A stretch of 64,000 nt of DNA from Aquabacterium sp. (GCF_030652515.1 NZ_JAUSAR010000113.1:1-64000); one strand, 5' to 3'; positions 54,051 to 62,962 are shown, numbered from the stretch's first letter. The notes: a model not told the origin generated them from the sequence alone. Translations and numbers: made by a program.

Positions 54051-55244
54051 TCAAGTTTCTATCAAACTATTGGGCGATTTGTGAGGTAAAAGCCGCAAGA
54101 CGAGCCACCCAGCCACCCCAGACAGCAGAGACCCGACCAATACCCCTAATTTCGTCGCCTGCTGCAACTCGGGCCCTTCAAAGGCAAGAAGCCCGATGAA
54201 CAGGCTCATGGTGAATCCAATGCCGCAAAGCAGGGCCACGCCATACACCTGCCCCCAGGAGGCACCCAACGGCAATTGGGCGATGCCTGCCATGCGGGCC
54301 AAGACCACTGCACCCATGACGCCAATCTGCTTGCCAAAGAACAAGCCGGCAGCGACACCCAGGGTCACAGGCTGGGCGAGCGTCTCCACGGTCATGCCGT
54401 GAAACGACACGCCCGCATTGGCGAACCCAAAAACGGGCACCACGACAAAGGCCGTCCAAGGCGCGATGCCATGTTCAAGCCGATGCAGCGGTGAGAGCCC
54501 CCTTGATGCAGGCCCGGTCCGCATGGGCACCACCATCGCCAACGCCACGCCAGCCAACGTCGCGTGCACGCCAGAACGAAGCACCAGGAACCAGAGCACC
54601 ACCCCGAGAATCACATACACCGCGAGGCTGCGGACACCCGCGCGGTTGCACAACACAAGCGCGCCCAGAGTGAGGCCCGCCAGGCCCAGGAACAGGGCGT
54701 TGATCTGCGCGGTGTAAAAGAACGCGATGACAAGCACGGCCACCAAATCGTCGATGATGGCAAGCGCCGCCAAGAAGACCTTGAGCGAAGGCGGAACCCG
54801 AGAACCCAGGATCGACAGGACACCCAGCGCAAAAGCGATGTCGGTGGCGGTGGGGACGGCCCAGCCTTGCAAGGCTTGCTGCTCCTGAAGATTGAAACCA
54901 ACGTAAACGAGCGCGGGCACGATCACCCCGCCCAGTGCGGCCAATCCAGGCAGGATTCGCTGATCCCAGGTCGAAAGCTCTCCGTCCAGGAATTCCCGTT
55001 TGATCTCCAACCCCACCAGCAGGAAGAAAATGGCCATGAGTCCATCGTTGATCCAGTGCAGAACACTCAGACCCGCCACATGCCGTTCCAGCACACTGAA
55101 GTAAACATCTGACCAGGCGGTGTTCGCAACCACCATCGCCAGTGCTGCGGCGCCCATCAACAGGATGCCGCCAGCGCTCTGGCTTTGCAGGAAAGCCTTG
55201 AGCGTGACCACGGACAGGATCGAGGAACTTTTTGAGCGTGTCAT
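54051..55244 (-). CDS. nhaA: Na+/H+ antiporter NhaA
   Basis: 397 residues, normal NhaA size, about 12 spans. Landmarks: LLMGAAALAMVVANT, HWINDGLMAIFFLLVGLEIKREFLDGEL, the transport-site AVPTATDIAFALGVLSILG (with the conserved Asp pair nearby, IIDDLVAVLVIA) and a C-terminal GIGFTMSLFIGLLAF. Exports Na+ in exchange for two H+ at alkaline pH or high salt. Ends after HKSPNSLIET. Confidence 0.95.
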   Translation of the reverse strand: MTRSKSSSILSVVTLKAFLQSQSAGGILLMGAAALAMVVANTAWSDVYFSVLERHVAGLSVLHWINDGLMAIFFLLVGLEIKREFLDGELSTWDQRILPGLAALGGVIVPALVYVGFNLQEQQALQGWAVPTATDIAFALGVLSILGSRVPPSLKVFLAALAIIDDLVAVLVIAFFYTAQINALFLGLAGLTLGALVLCNRAGVRSLAVYVILGVVLWFLVLRSGVHATLAGVALAMVVPMRTGPASRGLSPLHRLEHGIAPWTAFVVVPVFGFANAGVSFHGMTVETLAQPVTLGVAAGLFFGKQIGVMGAVVLARMAGIAQLPLGASWGQVYGVALLCGIGFTMSLFIGLLAFEGPELQQATKLGVLVGSLLSGVAGWLVLRLLPHKSPNSLIET

Positions 55245-55255
55245 GCGGATTCAAG

Positions 55256-55405
55256 TCAAGCGCTGCCGCGCGGAGAACAAATGATGGCCATGCCAATCAG
55301 GGTGATGGTACTGCCGATCAGATTCCATCGATCCGGGCGGGTGTCGTCGATCGGCCATGGCCAAAGCACGGCGACCGCCACGCCTACCGCCATCACGGTC
55401 AGGCG
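55256..55405 (-). pseudogene. 3' remnant of ynfA (small membrane protein)
   Basis: Between nhaA and the CaCA gene the minus strand reads VAVAVLWPWPIDDTRPDRWN, LIGSTITLIGMAIICSPRGSA, then a stop at 55256. This matches the C-terminal half of YnfA (UPF0060), whose end is normally like RPDRWDLIGAAVTLxGMAIIM. The N-terminal half is missing: the reading frame meets the stop codon of the CaCA gene at 55409. A deletion fused the two regions. Confidence 0.6.
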
Positions 55406-55408
55406 ATG

Positions 55409-56413
55409 CTACAACCCGTGCCGATACTGAATCACCGCATTGAGCAGGTACATGGCCAGCAATGACAGGCTGGCCCAACTCGCCGTGTGCCATACCCTCG
55501 AAACCGGACGGTAAGCCAAGGCCACCACAACCGCGCCACTCATCATGCAGGCCGTGATCGCCGTGGCAGCGTGGATGGGCGACACTTGTTGGTAGATGGC
55601 GCCTGGCAGGTAGGCAAAATCGTCCAGCGCCAGAATCACCACGTCGAACAGGTTGCTGCCCAGCAGATTGCCCAGTGCCATGTCGACAGCGCCAATGCGA
55701 AGCGCACCCCAGGTGGTGGCCAGCTCTGGTACCGAGGTGGCAAAAGCCACCAACAGCGTGCCCACAAAGGAGTTGGACCAACCCATGATCCGGGCCAGCT
55801 CGACGCCAATGAAGGGCAGCCAGATTCCTGCGCCCACGATAACGGCCGAGGCCACCCCATAACCCCACAAGGCCGCTTTGAGCGTCATCTCTGAGCGCGC
55901 TGCCACGTGGCTGCCGGCGTGGCGTTGCTCCGCCTTGTAGAGCGCTCGCATGGCAACCAGATAAAGCCCAAGGATGGCGACACTCGCCAGGCTGACATGC
56001 CCGATGGTCGGTATCTGACCCTGCGTTGCCAACAGGAGCACCAAGGCCACCCCGCCCAGCAAGATGACGCCAAAACCCGCCGACAGCACATGTTCGCTGG
56101 CCGCCACGCAGTACATCACTTTCTCGCGGTAAACCAGATCGATCAAAGCCAGGATCGCCAGGTTGAAGACGCAACTGCCCAAGACATCGCCCACGGCAAT
56201 ATCGGGGGCAGCCGCCACCGTCACGGCGCTCAGGCCCGTCACCAACTCAGGCAAAGACGTGACCGTGGCCACCAGGATCAGGCCAATCCAGTTGCGCGAG
56301 AGCCCCGTCAGGGTGGCCAAGGCATCGCCATAGCGGCTCAGGCGCACACCAGCCACGCCGATCACGCAGACACACGCGGCAAATTTCAGCCAGATCAAAA
56401 GGAGGGGGCTCAT
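55409..56413 (-). CDS. Calcium/sodium antiporter (CaCA/YrbG family)
   Basis: 334 residues from ATG 56413, overlapping the ATPase stop (ATGA). Two alpha-repeats typical of CaCA exchangers: IGLILVATVTSLPELVTGLSA near residue 45 and FVGTLLVAFATSVPELATTWGA near residue 215, each with the acidic/Ser motif, plus GDVLGSCVFNLAILALIDLV and GNLLGSNLFDVVILALDDFA. Inner-membrane exchanger of Ca2+ for Na+ or H+. Co-transcribed with the P-type ATPase upstream. Confidence 0.93.
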   Translation of the reverse strand: MSPLLLIWLKFAACVCVIGVAGVRLSRYGDALATLTGLSRNWIGLILVATVTSLPELVTGLSAVTVAAAPDIAVGDVLGSCVFNLAILALIDLVYREKVMYCVAASEHVLSAGFGVILLGGVALVLLLATQGQIPTIGHVSLASVAILGLYLVAMRALYKAEQRHAGSHVAARSEMTLKAALWGYGVASAVIVGAGIWLPFIGVELARIMGWSNSFVGTLLVAFATSVPELATTWGALRIGAVDMALGNLLGSNLFDVVILALDDFAYLPGAIYQQVSPIHAATAITACMMSGAVVVALAYRPVSRVWHTASWASLSLLAMYLLNAVIQYRHGL

Positions 56414-59049
56414 GCTTGGGCCTTCCGTCGACGCCAGGCTTTCTCCAACTCGACGACCACACCCACCATCGAGGCGGCCCCCACGCAGATGGCCAATTCG
56501 CTCAGGCTCAGGGCTTGGGTCTTGAAGATCGGCTGCAAGAGCGGGATGTAGATCGTGGCCATCTGCAGCAGGAACGTCAGCAACACCGCACCCAGCAAGG
56601 GCCGGTTGCTGCCCAGCCCCAGGCGCCACAAGGATTGCGTTTCCGACCGGATCGTCAAAACATGGACCATCTGCGACAGCGTGAGCACCGTGAACACCAT
56701 GGTCTGCCAATGGGCGTTGCCGTTGTGCAAGGCCCAGGCCTGCAGGCCCAGGCACAGCCCGCCAATCAGCAGCCCAATGCCCAGAATGTGCTGCCACATG
56801 CCACGCGCAAACAGGCTTTCGTCCGGCGCACGCGGTGGACGCTGCATGACGCCGGGTTCGGCCGGTTCGGCGGCCAGCGCCAGGCCCGGCAGGCCATCGG
56901 TGACCAGATTGACCCACAAGATGTGAATGGGCTGCAGGGGAATGGGCAGCAGCAGCATGGGCGCCAGAAACAGGGTCCAGATCTCGCCTGAATTGCCCGT
57001 CATGGCGTAGCGCACGAACTTGCGGATGTTGTCGTAGATGCGGCGCCCCTCCCGCACCGCTGCAACGATGGTGGCGAAGTTGTCATCAAGCAGGACGATG
57101 CTGGAGGCTTCGCGCGCCACATCGGTGCCGCCCTTGCCCATGGACACGCCAATGTCGGCACGCTTCAGGGCAGGTGCATCGTTCACGCCATCGCCTGTCA
57201 TGGCCACGAAGTGCCCCAAGGCCTGCAGGGCCTCGACGATGCGGATCTTCTGCGCCGGGTCCACGCGCGCATAGACACGCACATGGGCCACACGTTGCTG
57301 CAGGGTCTGCTCGTCCAGTGTGCTCAGATCCTGGCCGGTGAGCACATCGGCTTGAGCGTCGGCCACGATCCCCAGGCGGTGCGCGATGGCCCTTGCCGTG
57401 GAGGGGTGATCACCCGTGATCATGACCGGGGTGATGCCCGCCGCGATGCAGTCGCGCACAGCGGCGGCGGCTTCGGGGCGCGGCGGGTCGATCAGAGCGA
57501 TGAGGCCCAGGAACTGCAAGTCGCTTTCGACCGAAGCCAGCGCGTTGGTGTCCGGCAAGCGGGCGTGCTCGCGTCGCGCCAGAGCCAGCACGCGCAGGCC
57601 TTGTGCGGCCAGCTCCGTGGCACTGGCCAGCACTGCGGCACCATCCATCTTGGTGGGCCCTTGCGGCGTCCACTGCGCAGCGCAGCAAGGCAGCACCGAC
57701 TCGGGTGCTCCCTTGGTGTAGGCCACATACCCATCCTGGTTGCGATGGAAGGTGGTCATGCGCTTGCGCTCGGAATCGAAGGGCTGCTCTTGCACACGTG
57801 GCATGGCCAGGTCCAGCGCCGTCTTGTCGATCTTTGCGCTCAAAGCGGCCAGCACCAGCGCAGTTTCTGTCGGGTCGCCCTCCCAGTCTGGGGGCGCATG
57901 CCCCTGGCGGGCGTCATTGCACAGGGCTGCGGCCTTCAAGGCTTCACGGTGGACCTCTCCCGGCAACGCATCGCCCGGCACCCACGGCTGTCCTTGAGCC
58001 TGCAGCAACTCCGCATGCATCTTGTTTTGCGTCAGCGTGCCTGTCTTGTCGGAGCAGATGACCGTGACCGAGCCCAAGGTCTCCACCGATGGCAGGCGTC
58101 GAACCAGGGCATGCTGGGACACCATGCGGCGTGCGCCCAGCGCCAGCAACACCGTGACTACTGCGGGCAGGGCTTCGGGGATGGCCGCCACCGCCAGGCT
58201 GATCGCGGTGAGGGCCATCAGCAAGGGCGCCTCGCCACGCAGCACGCCGACGGCAAAGATCACCACGCAGATACCGATCACCCCCAGGGCCAGCCGCTTG
58301 CCAAACGCGGCCAGACGCCGCTGCAACGGGGTGCTGCGGTCTTCGCTGTTGAGCAACCGGGCCACCTTGCCAAGTTCGGTGTCCATCCCGATGGCCACCA
58401 CCAGGCCGCGTGCCCGCCCATGGGTGGCCGTGGTGCCCTTGAACACCATGTTGAGCCGGTCACCCAAGGCAGCGCCATCCGTCTGGGGCAGCGCATCCGT
58501 TTGCTTGTCCACCGGCACGGATTCACCGGTCAGGGCCGACTCGTCCACCTGAAGCCGGGCCAACTCGATCAAGCGAAGGTCGGCAGGGATCTGGTTGCCC
58601 GCCTCCAGCAAAACCACGTCGCCAGGCACCAGCGTGCTGGCAGCCACCACCAGAACTTCGCCGCCACGCAGCACCGTGGCCTGCGCGGCCGCGAGCAGAC
58701 GCAAGGCCGCCATTGCTTTGTCAGCCCGCCACGACTGCACAAAGCCGATGACCGCATTGAGCAAGACGATGACGATGATGGCCAGCGTGTCCGCCAACTC
58801 GCCGATGAGGCCCGCGATGACCGCAGCGGCCAGCAGGACCAGCACCATGAAGTCCTTGAACTGGTCCGCCAGCAAGGCAAGCCACCCCCGGCGCTCCTGG
58901 GTTTGCAAAGCGTTGGCGCCATAGCGCGCTGTCCGCTCTTGTGCTTGCGCCTGCTGCAGCCCAATGGCTGGATCGACAGCGTGTTCGCGTGCAACGTCAT
59001 GGGGCTCACGCTGGTGCCATGCGACCCCCTCCTCAGGCAAGTTCTTCAT
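56410..59049 (-). CDS. Cation-translocating P-type ATPase (P2, Ca2+-type)
   Basis: 879 residues. N-terminal cation-ATPase domain, actuator TGES in DESALTGESVPVDKQ, phosphorylation site D334 in ICSDKTGTLTQNKM, nucleotide site KGAPESVL, hinge MTGDGVNDAPALKRADIGVSMG, and about ten spans with AAIPEALPAVVTVLLALG (a PEALP motif in M4). The Glu-Ala-Leu in M4 fits Ca2+/Na+ P2-type pumps. Upstream partner of the CaCA antiporter; divergent from a universal stress protein. Confidence 0.93.
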   Translation of the reverse strand: MKNLPEEGVAWHQREPHDVAREHAVDPAIGLQQAQAQERTARYGANALQTQERRGWLALLADQFKDFMVLVLLAAAVIAGLIGELADTLAIIVIVLLNAVIGFVQSWRADKAMAALRLLAAAQATVLRGGEVLVVAASTLVPGDVVLLEAGNQIPADLRLIELARLQVDESALTGESVPVDKQTDALPQTDGAALGDRLNMVFKGTTATHGRARGLVVAIGMDTELGKVARLLNSEDRSTPLQRRLAAFGKRLALGVIGICVVIFAVGVLRGEAPLLMALTAISLAVAAIPEALPAVVTVLLALGARRMVSQHALVRRLPSVETLGSVTVICSDKTGTLTQNKMHAELLQAQGQPWVPGDALPGEVHREALKAAALCNDARQGHAPPDWEGDPTETALVLAALSAKIDKTALDLAMPRVQEQPFDSERKRMTTFHRNQDGYVAYTKGAPESVLPCCAAQWTPQGPTKMDGAAVLASATELAAQGLRVLALARREHARLPDTNALASVESDLQFLGLIALIDPPRPEAAAAVRDCIAAGITPVMITGDHPSTARAIAHRLGIVADAQADVLTGQDLSTLDEQTLQQRVAHVRVYARVDPAQKIRIVEALQALGHFVAMTGDGVNDAPALKRADIGVSMGKGGTDVAREASSIVLLDDNFATIVAAVREGRRIYDNIRKFVRYAMTGNSGEIWTLFLAPMLLLPIPLQPIHILWVNLVTDGLPGLALAAEPAEPGVMQRPPRAPDESLFARGMWQHILGIGLLIGGLCLGLQAWALHNGNAHWQTMVFTVLTLSQMVHVLTIRSETQSLWRLGLGSNRPLLGAVLLTFLLQMATIYIPLLQPIFKTQALSLSELAICVGAASMVGVVVELEKAWRRRKAQA

Positions 59050-59171
59050 GGTGGGTCAGATCCTTCAATACCGACAGGCAGCGAGACAAACTGAGCGCAT
59101 CCCAGTCTACTCCGCACACAGTTGACACCATTCGCAAACCGCCGCCGGGTGGGTCGCTTCGCTCGAAAAAC

Positions 59172-59201
59172 TTGACATGACGCAAGGTTGGGAAATACTG
59201 A
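59172..59201 (+). promoter_or_regulatory. Candidate promoter of the universal stress gene
   Basis: TTGACA at 59172-59177 followed after 18 bases by TACTGA at 59196-59201, about 50 bases before the usp start. The -35 is perfect but the -10 is poor. The 203 bp gap to the divergent ATPase holds no gene. Confidence 0.3.
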
Positions 59202-59252
59202 CCAGGTACAACCATCCATACCATCATTCGACGCCTGACACCGAGGGTCAAC

Positions 59253-60128
59253 ATGACACAAAGCAAAGATCCAATTCGCTTGCTGCTGGCTTCAGACATG
59301 AGCGCGCGGTGCGACCGTGCGCTTGATCGCGCCGCACAACTGGCCCAGCAATGGGATGGCGAGTTGCTCGTCGTGCATGCCGTCGATCCATCGGCAACAG
59401 CACAGGCCAGTCGATTTGCACGGACATTGCCGTCCTGGCGCCAGCCAGAGCAATGGACAGCCACCGTCACCCGTCGACTGCAATCCGATCTCCAGGAGGA
59501 AGGCGTCTCTGCGCAAGTCCAGGTGGTCGAGGACACCCCCGCCAGCGCGGTGCTTGATGCGGCACAACAGCACCATGTTGCCATGATCATTGGTGGCATT
59601 GCCAAAGACGACCCGATCGGACGCATCCAGTTGGGCAGCACGGTTGACCGACTGGTGCGCGAAGCCCATGCACCTGTTCTGACAGTGCGACGCCGGGTCC
59701 ACGGCCCCTATCGGCATGTGGTGTTGGCAACAGACTTTTCGCCCGCCTCGCGTGCTGCGCTGAACACCGCAGTTCGCTGGTTCGGCGACTGCAAACTGTC
59801 GCTCTTTCACGCCTACCCATCGACCGGCGCCGGCCTGGGAGGAGAACACCTCGTCGAGGACACATGGCGCGCAGTGGCAGCTGGCCAGTGCGACACGTTC
59901 CTCAAAGAATCTGGGCTCGGCACAGACGTGTCGCTGGGCATCTCGCTCATCCTTGAGCGAGGGCACCCTGAAGTTTTGCTGCCAGACTATGTCCGCTTCG
60001 CGGATGTCGATCTGGTGATCCTGGGCACGAATGGCCGCAGCGGCCTGCTCAAAGCACTGCTTGGCAGCACGGCAGAAAACCTTTTGCACACGCTCGATTG
60101 CGACACCATGGTCGTGCGTCCTCAGTAA
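59253..60128 (+). CDS. Universal stress protein, tandem UspA domains
   Basis: 291 residues made of two UspA folds (about 1-145 and 150-290). First: RLLLASDMSARCDRALDRAAQ. Second: HVVLATDFSPASRAALNTAV, with the ATP-type signature VDLVILGTNGRSGLLKALLGSTAENLLHTLDCDTMVVR (G-x2-G-x9-G-S/T). Cytosolic stress protein of unclear biochemical role. Divergent from the Ca-type ATPase; the second-domain motif suggests nucleotide binding. Confidence 0.92.
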   Translation: MTQSKDPIRLLLASDMSARCDRALDRAAQLAQQWDGELLVVHAVDPSATAQASRFARTLPSWRQPEQWTATVTRRLQSDLQEEGVSAQVQVVEDTPASAVLDAAQQHHVAMIIGGIAKDDPIGRIQLGSTVDRLVREAHAPVLTVRRRVHGPYRHVVLATDFSPASRAALNTAVRWFGDCKLSLFHAYPSTGAGLGGEHLVEDTWRAVAAGQCDTFLKESGLGTDVSLGISLILERGHPEVLLPDYVRFADVDLVILGTNGRSGLLKALLGSTAENLLHTLDCDTMVVRPQ

Positions 60129-60139
60129 AGGTGGGCGGC

Positions 60140-60290
60140 GTGGAGACAATCGCGCCGATGCCATTGCCTTGCTTGTCTGCGCCTTTCCATCATCGCAGGG
60201 GTGGACCCCAAAGTGGGCCTGTATGCCTCGTTCAGCATGGCGCTCGTGATCGCCATTGCTGGAGGGTGACCCGCCATGATCTCGGTTGCA
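60140..60290 (+). pseudogene. Remnant of a SulP-family anion permease
   Basis: From 60186 the plus strand reads SIIAGVDPKVGLYASFSMAL then VIAIAGG, a stop at 60267-60269 (TGA), and PAMISVA. This is the highly conserved SulP N-terminal motif (AFSIIAGVDPKVGLYASF...GGRPAMIS), with the Arg codon turned into TGA. Upstream, in another frame, GDNRADAIALLV looks like the preceding SulP segment, with a deletion of the stretch before AFS. Non-functional. Confidence 0.6.
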
Positions 60291-60560
60291 GGCCTCTGCT
60301 CAAAGGCCTGTCCTGCCACCTCGTGCATGTCGGAGCCGACACAGCTGGCATGCAGAGCAAGGTGAGCCGGGCCAGCCAAGGTCTGACTCAGGCTGATGGA
60401 CGGTGCATACAGCCATCGAGAGCGGCAAGGTGGAAAAGACGCTGTCTCTCTATGTCACCACACATCAGCTGCCGTTGGTGGGGATGGGCGCCTTGGCCAT
60501 AAACGCATTCTTGCGAAGACGAAGCATGAGAGGAGGCCGCTGGCATCCCGTGCTGAACGC
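60288..60560 (+). pseudogene. Frameshifted universal stress protein remnant
   Basis: Directly after the SulP remnant the plus strand reads, in successive frames, CRPLLKGLSCHLVHVGADTA, then AIESGKVEKTLSLYVTTHQL with PLVGMGA, and GHKRILAK. In order these resemble the second half of a UspA domain (LVHV...; VEKTLHxYVxxHxIDLLVMGAYGHSRIR), with at least two frameshifts. The segment up to DUF2239 contains nothing else recognised. It looks like a decayed partner of the intact usp gene 160 bp upstream. Confidence 0.5.
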
Positions 60561-60577
60561 TTTTCGCCTGATGCGTC

Positions 60578-61162
60578 TCAATGCCAGGCCAGGCGTTGCA
60601 CATAGCGGCGGATGTCTTCGGGCCAGCCCGCCACCAGCTTGGCAAAACGAATTGCATCATCGGCAAACAGTGCGCGGCTGGCTTCCTCGAAATCAGGCAG
60701 GTTGCCCGCCAAGGCTGACATCGCGCGGTAAGCCGCCTCTTGGGATTGGCGCTTGCGCTCTTTCTCGGGCAAGGCACGCCGCGCTTCTTCCACCAACTTG
60801 CGCAACGCCACAGACGCTCCACCCGCTTGGGCATTGAGCCAATCCCAATGGCGGGGCAACAAAGTCACCTCACGTGCGACCACACCGAGACGGGGCCTGC
60901 CTCGGCCACGCGGCTCGGCCGTGAGCGCGTCCACATCGACGGGCTGCACGCTGGGTGCCGGTTCCAGCCGTTGCATGATTTCTTGCTCCGAACCGCGCAG
61001 GTCCAGGTCGATCACGGTGCCGGTGGCATCCTTGAACACCAGGATCGGCTCAGTCGCCTCACCTGCGGCTTTCACGGCCAGGGCGACATGTTGAAGTGGG
61101 CCTGTGGCCAGCAGGCGATGCCCGATGAAGGCGGTGGCGGGGCTCAGTGATGAATGTTCCAT
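60578..61162 (-). CDS. DUF2239 family protein
   Basis: 194 residues from ATG 61162 (upstream GTG/TTG codons are in frame). DUF2239 pattern: N-terminal domain with ILVFKDATGTVIDLDLRGSEQEI, the basic linker PRGRGRPRLGVVAREVTLLPRHWDWLN and an Ala-rich helical C-terminus ending WPEDIRRYVQRLAWH. The linker resembles an AT-hook-like GRGRP motif, so nucleic-acid contact is possible but unproven. The promoter carries two ACCCGGGT palindromes. Confidence 0.85.
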   Translation of the reverse strand: MEHSSLSPATAFIGHRLLATGPLQHVALAVKAAGEATEPILVFKDATGTVIDLDLRGSEQEIMQRLEPAPSVQPVDVDALTAEPRGRGRPRLGVVAREVTLLPRHWDWLNAQAGGASVALRKLVEEARRALPEKERKRQSQEAAYRAMSALAGNLPDFEEASRALFADDAIRFAKLVAGWPEDIRRYVQRLAWH

Positions 61163-61172
61163 CACCAAATAA

Positions 61173-61210
61173 TACCCGGGTAAAATAAAAACGTCAATTA
61201 AACCCGGGTA
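61173..61210. promoter_or_regulatory. Double ACCCGGGT palindrome before DUF2239
   Basis: TACCCGGGTA at 61173-61182 and ACCCGGGTA at 61202-61210 are 28 bp apart centre to centre, in an otherwise AT-rich gap (TAAAATAAAAACGTCAATTA between them). The pair lies 11 bp before DUF2239 and is probably a two-site operator for that gene, perhaps self-recognised by the DUF2239 protein. Confidence 0.6.
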
Positions 61211-61230
61211 AATTTACATTGGTGCTTGTT

Positions 61231-61443
61231 TCACAGCATTTTTGGATGAAAGCCCTGGTCCTGAATGGCCATCAGCACAGCCTTCTCCGGCTGCGTGGTC
61301 ACCACATCGACAAAGCCCTGTTGCAAATCGAACTGCACCAAGGCGGTCGGGTCGAGTTTCTGAATGGCCTGGGTCAGCCGCTGCACGCATTGCGGGCCAA
61401 CCAGATCGCGCACGCTCACATGGACTTCGGAACCGATGGTCAT
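61231..61443 (-). CDS. Small HMA-like (heavy-metal-associated fold) protein
   Basis: 70 residues from ATG 61443, supported by AAGGAG seven bases upstream. The pattern VRDLVGPQCVQRLTQAIQKL then VQFDLQQGFVDVV, and EKAVLMAIQDQGFHP matches the beta-alpha-beta-beta-alpha-beta layout of heavy-metal chaperones, but the CxxC metal site is reduced to one Cys. Metal binding is therefore doubtful. Convergent with DUF2239's promoter region and divergent from the YciI gene at 61609. Confidence 0.6.
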   Translation of the reverse strand: MTIGSEVHVSVRDLVGPQCVQRLTQAIQKLDPTALVQFDLQQGFVDVVTTQPEKAVLMAIQDQGFHPKML

Positions 61444-61608
61444 GGTCTTGCTCCTTTGAATTGATGTCATCAAACGCTTTTGGCGTGCTTGAGCTTCCTT
61501 GTCGACCTTTTCGGGGCGACCGTCAAGCCAAGGCCTCACACGAGGTTGGGCGATATCATTTCCCCCAAGCTTTGGCCACCCCTTCAAACCACCCTTCTGG
61601 ACATCAAG

Positions 61609-61965
61609 ATGCCGTACATGTTGCTGATCGTCGAGCCCGTTGATCAAAGGCTCTCTCGCACTGAAGCTGAGGGCCGCGAGGCCTATGCCAGCATGGTTCG
61701 CTTTGGTGCCGACCTGAAAGAGCGCGGCCTGTTGCTGGCCAGCGAGTCCTTGAAATCCCAGCACGATGCGGCGCGCGTTGAAGTGCGCGGCGGTGCCAGT
61801 CGGGTGGTGGATGGCCCTTTCGCTGAGGCCAAGGAAATGATCGGTGGTTTCTTTTTGCTGGATTGCCAAACCCGCGACGAAGCCATCGCCATTGCCAAGC
61901 AATGTCCGGCGGCCGAATGGTGCACGGTCGAAGTGCGCGCCCTCGCCCCCTGCTACGAAACCTGA
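61609..61965 (+). CDS. YciI family (DGPF-motif) protein
   Basis: 118 residues from ATG 61609. YCII-related fold with the DGPF motif in RVVDGPFAEAKEMIGGFFLL and an N-terminal PYMLLIVEPV. DGPF proteins are the usual companions of ECF42 sigma factors, one of which is encoded at 63372. The family is related to lactoylglutathione-lyase-like ferredoxin folds; activity unknown. First gene of the sigma factor cluster. Confidence 0.9.
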   Translation: MPYMLLIVEPVDQRLSRTEAEGREAYASMVRFGADLKERGLLLASESLKSQHDAARVEVRGGASRVVDGPFAEAKEMIGGFFLLDCQTRDEAIAIAKQCPAAEWCTVEVRALAPCYET

Positions 61966-62037
61966 ATTTTTAGCAGCCAGGTTGTCGAAACCGTGGCACC
62001 CGGTTCGTCGTGTTCATGACAACCCAGGAGCATCCAG

Positions 62038-62421
62038 ATGCGATTCATGATCATGGTGAAAGCAAGGCCACAAAGCGAGGCCGGCGGCATGCCCGACAAG
62101 GCCCTCACCGCCTCGATGACCGAGTACCACGAGCAACTGGCCCAAGCCGGTGTGCTGCTCGATGCATCGGGCCTGCAGCCCACGGCCATGGGCTGGAGGG
62201 TGCACTTCGGAGCGCAGGGCCAACGCCAGGTGGTCGATGGCCCTTTCACGGAGGGCCAGGACCTTGTGGCCGGCTACACGCTGATCCAGGTGCGCTCACG
62301 TGAAGAAGCGGTGGAATGGACTCAGCGCTTTCCAGCCCCGATGGGCCCAGGCTGGAACGCTGAAATCGAGGCGCGCCAGTTGCATGAGCCAGGCGGCTTT
62401 GGCCCGAGCATCCAACCATGA
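62038..62421 (+). CDS. Second YciI family (DGPF-motif) protein
   Basis: 127 residues. Start MRFMIMVKARPQSEAG, DGPF motif in QVVDGPFTEGQDLVAGYTLIQ. Paralogue of the preceding gene, 72 nt downstream on the same strand. Stops 10 nt before the SRPBCC start. Likely target or co-factor gene of the ECF sigma factor. Confidence 0.9.
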   Translation: MRFMIMVKARPQSEAGGMPDKALTASMTEYHEQLAQAGVLLDASGLQPTAMGWRVHFGAQGQRQVVDGPFTEGQDLVAGYTLIQVRSREEAVEWTQRFPAPMGPGWNAEIEARQLHEPGGFGPSIQP

Positions 62422-62431
62422 GGAAAACACG

Positions 62432-62962
62432 GTGATCAAGACCATCTTCATCATCGCGGCCATGGGCATCGCGGGGCTGCTGTTTTACGCGGCCAGCAAG
62501 CCGGACACCTTCGCGGTTCAACGCAGTATCAGCATCAAAGCGTCGACCGACCAACTGCATTCGCTGATCAACGATTTGCACCAGTTCAACACCTGGAACC
62601 CCTACAACCAGAAGGATCCCAAGGTGAAGGGGTTCTACAGCGGCCCGGTGTCTGGCCCCGGTGCCCGCTACGAATTTGAAGGCAACAAGGATGTCGGCAA
62701 AGGCAGCATCCAGATCACCGATTCAACGCCCAGCCAGGTGGCGATGAAGCTGGACATCATCGAGCCTTTTGAAGGCCACAACCTGGTCGAGTTCACGCTG
62801 CGGCCACAAGATGACACCACAGAGGTGACCTGGGCCATGCGCGGCCCTGCCCCCTTCATGTTCAAGCTGGTGGGCATCTTCATGAACATGGACCAGATGA
62901 TTGGCCGCGACTTCGAGACCGGCCTGAACAGTTTGAAAACCAAAGCGGAGAAAACATCATGA
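62432..62962 (+). CDS. SRPBCC family (polyketide cyclase/START-like) protein
   Basis: 176 residues from GTG 62432, which has AGGA eight bases upstream; the N-terminus is a membrane anchor or signal (IKTIFIIAAMGIAGLLFYAA). Bet v1-like fold: VQRSISIKASTDQLHSLIND, FNTWNPYNQKDPKVKGFYSG and EVTWAMRGPAPFMFKLVGIF. Likely binds a hydrophobic ligand. Between the DGPF and VOC genes; overlaps the VOC gene by four bases. Confidence 0.88.
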   Translation: MIKTIFIIAAMGIAGLLFYAASKPDTFAVQRSISIKASTDQLHSLINDLHQFNTWNPYNQKDPKVKGFYSGPVSGPGARYEFEGNKDVGKGSIQITDSTPSQVAMKLDIIEPFEGHNLVEFTLRPQDDTTEVTWAMRGPAPFMFKLVGIFMNMDQMIGRDFETGLNSLKTKAEKTS

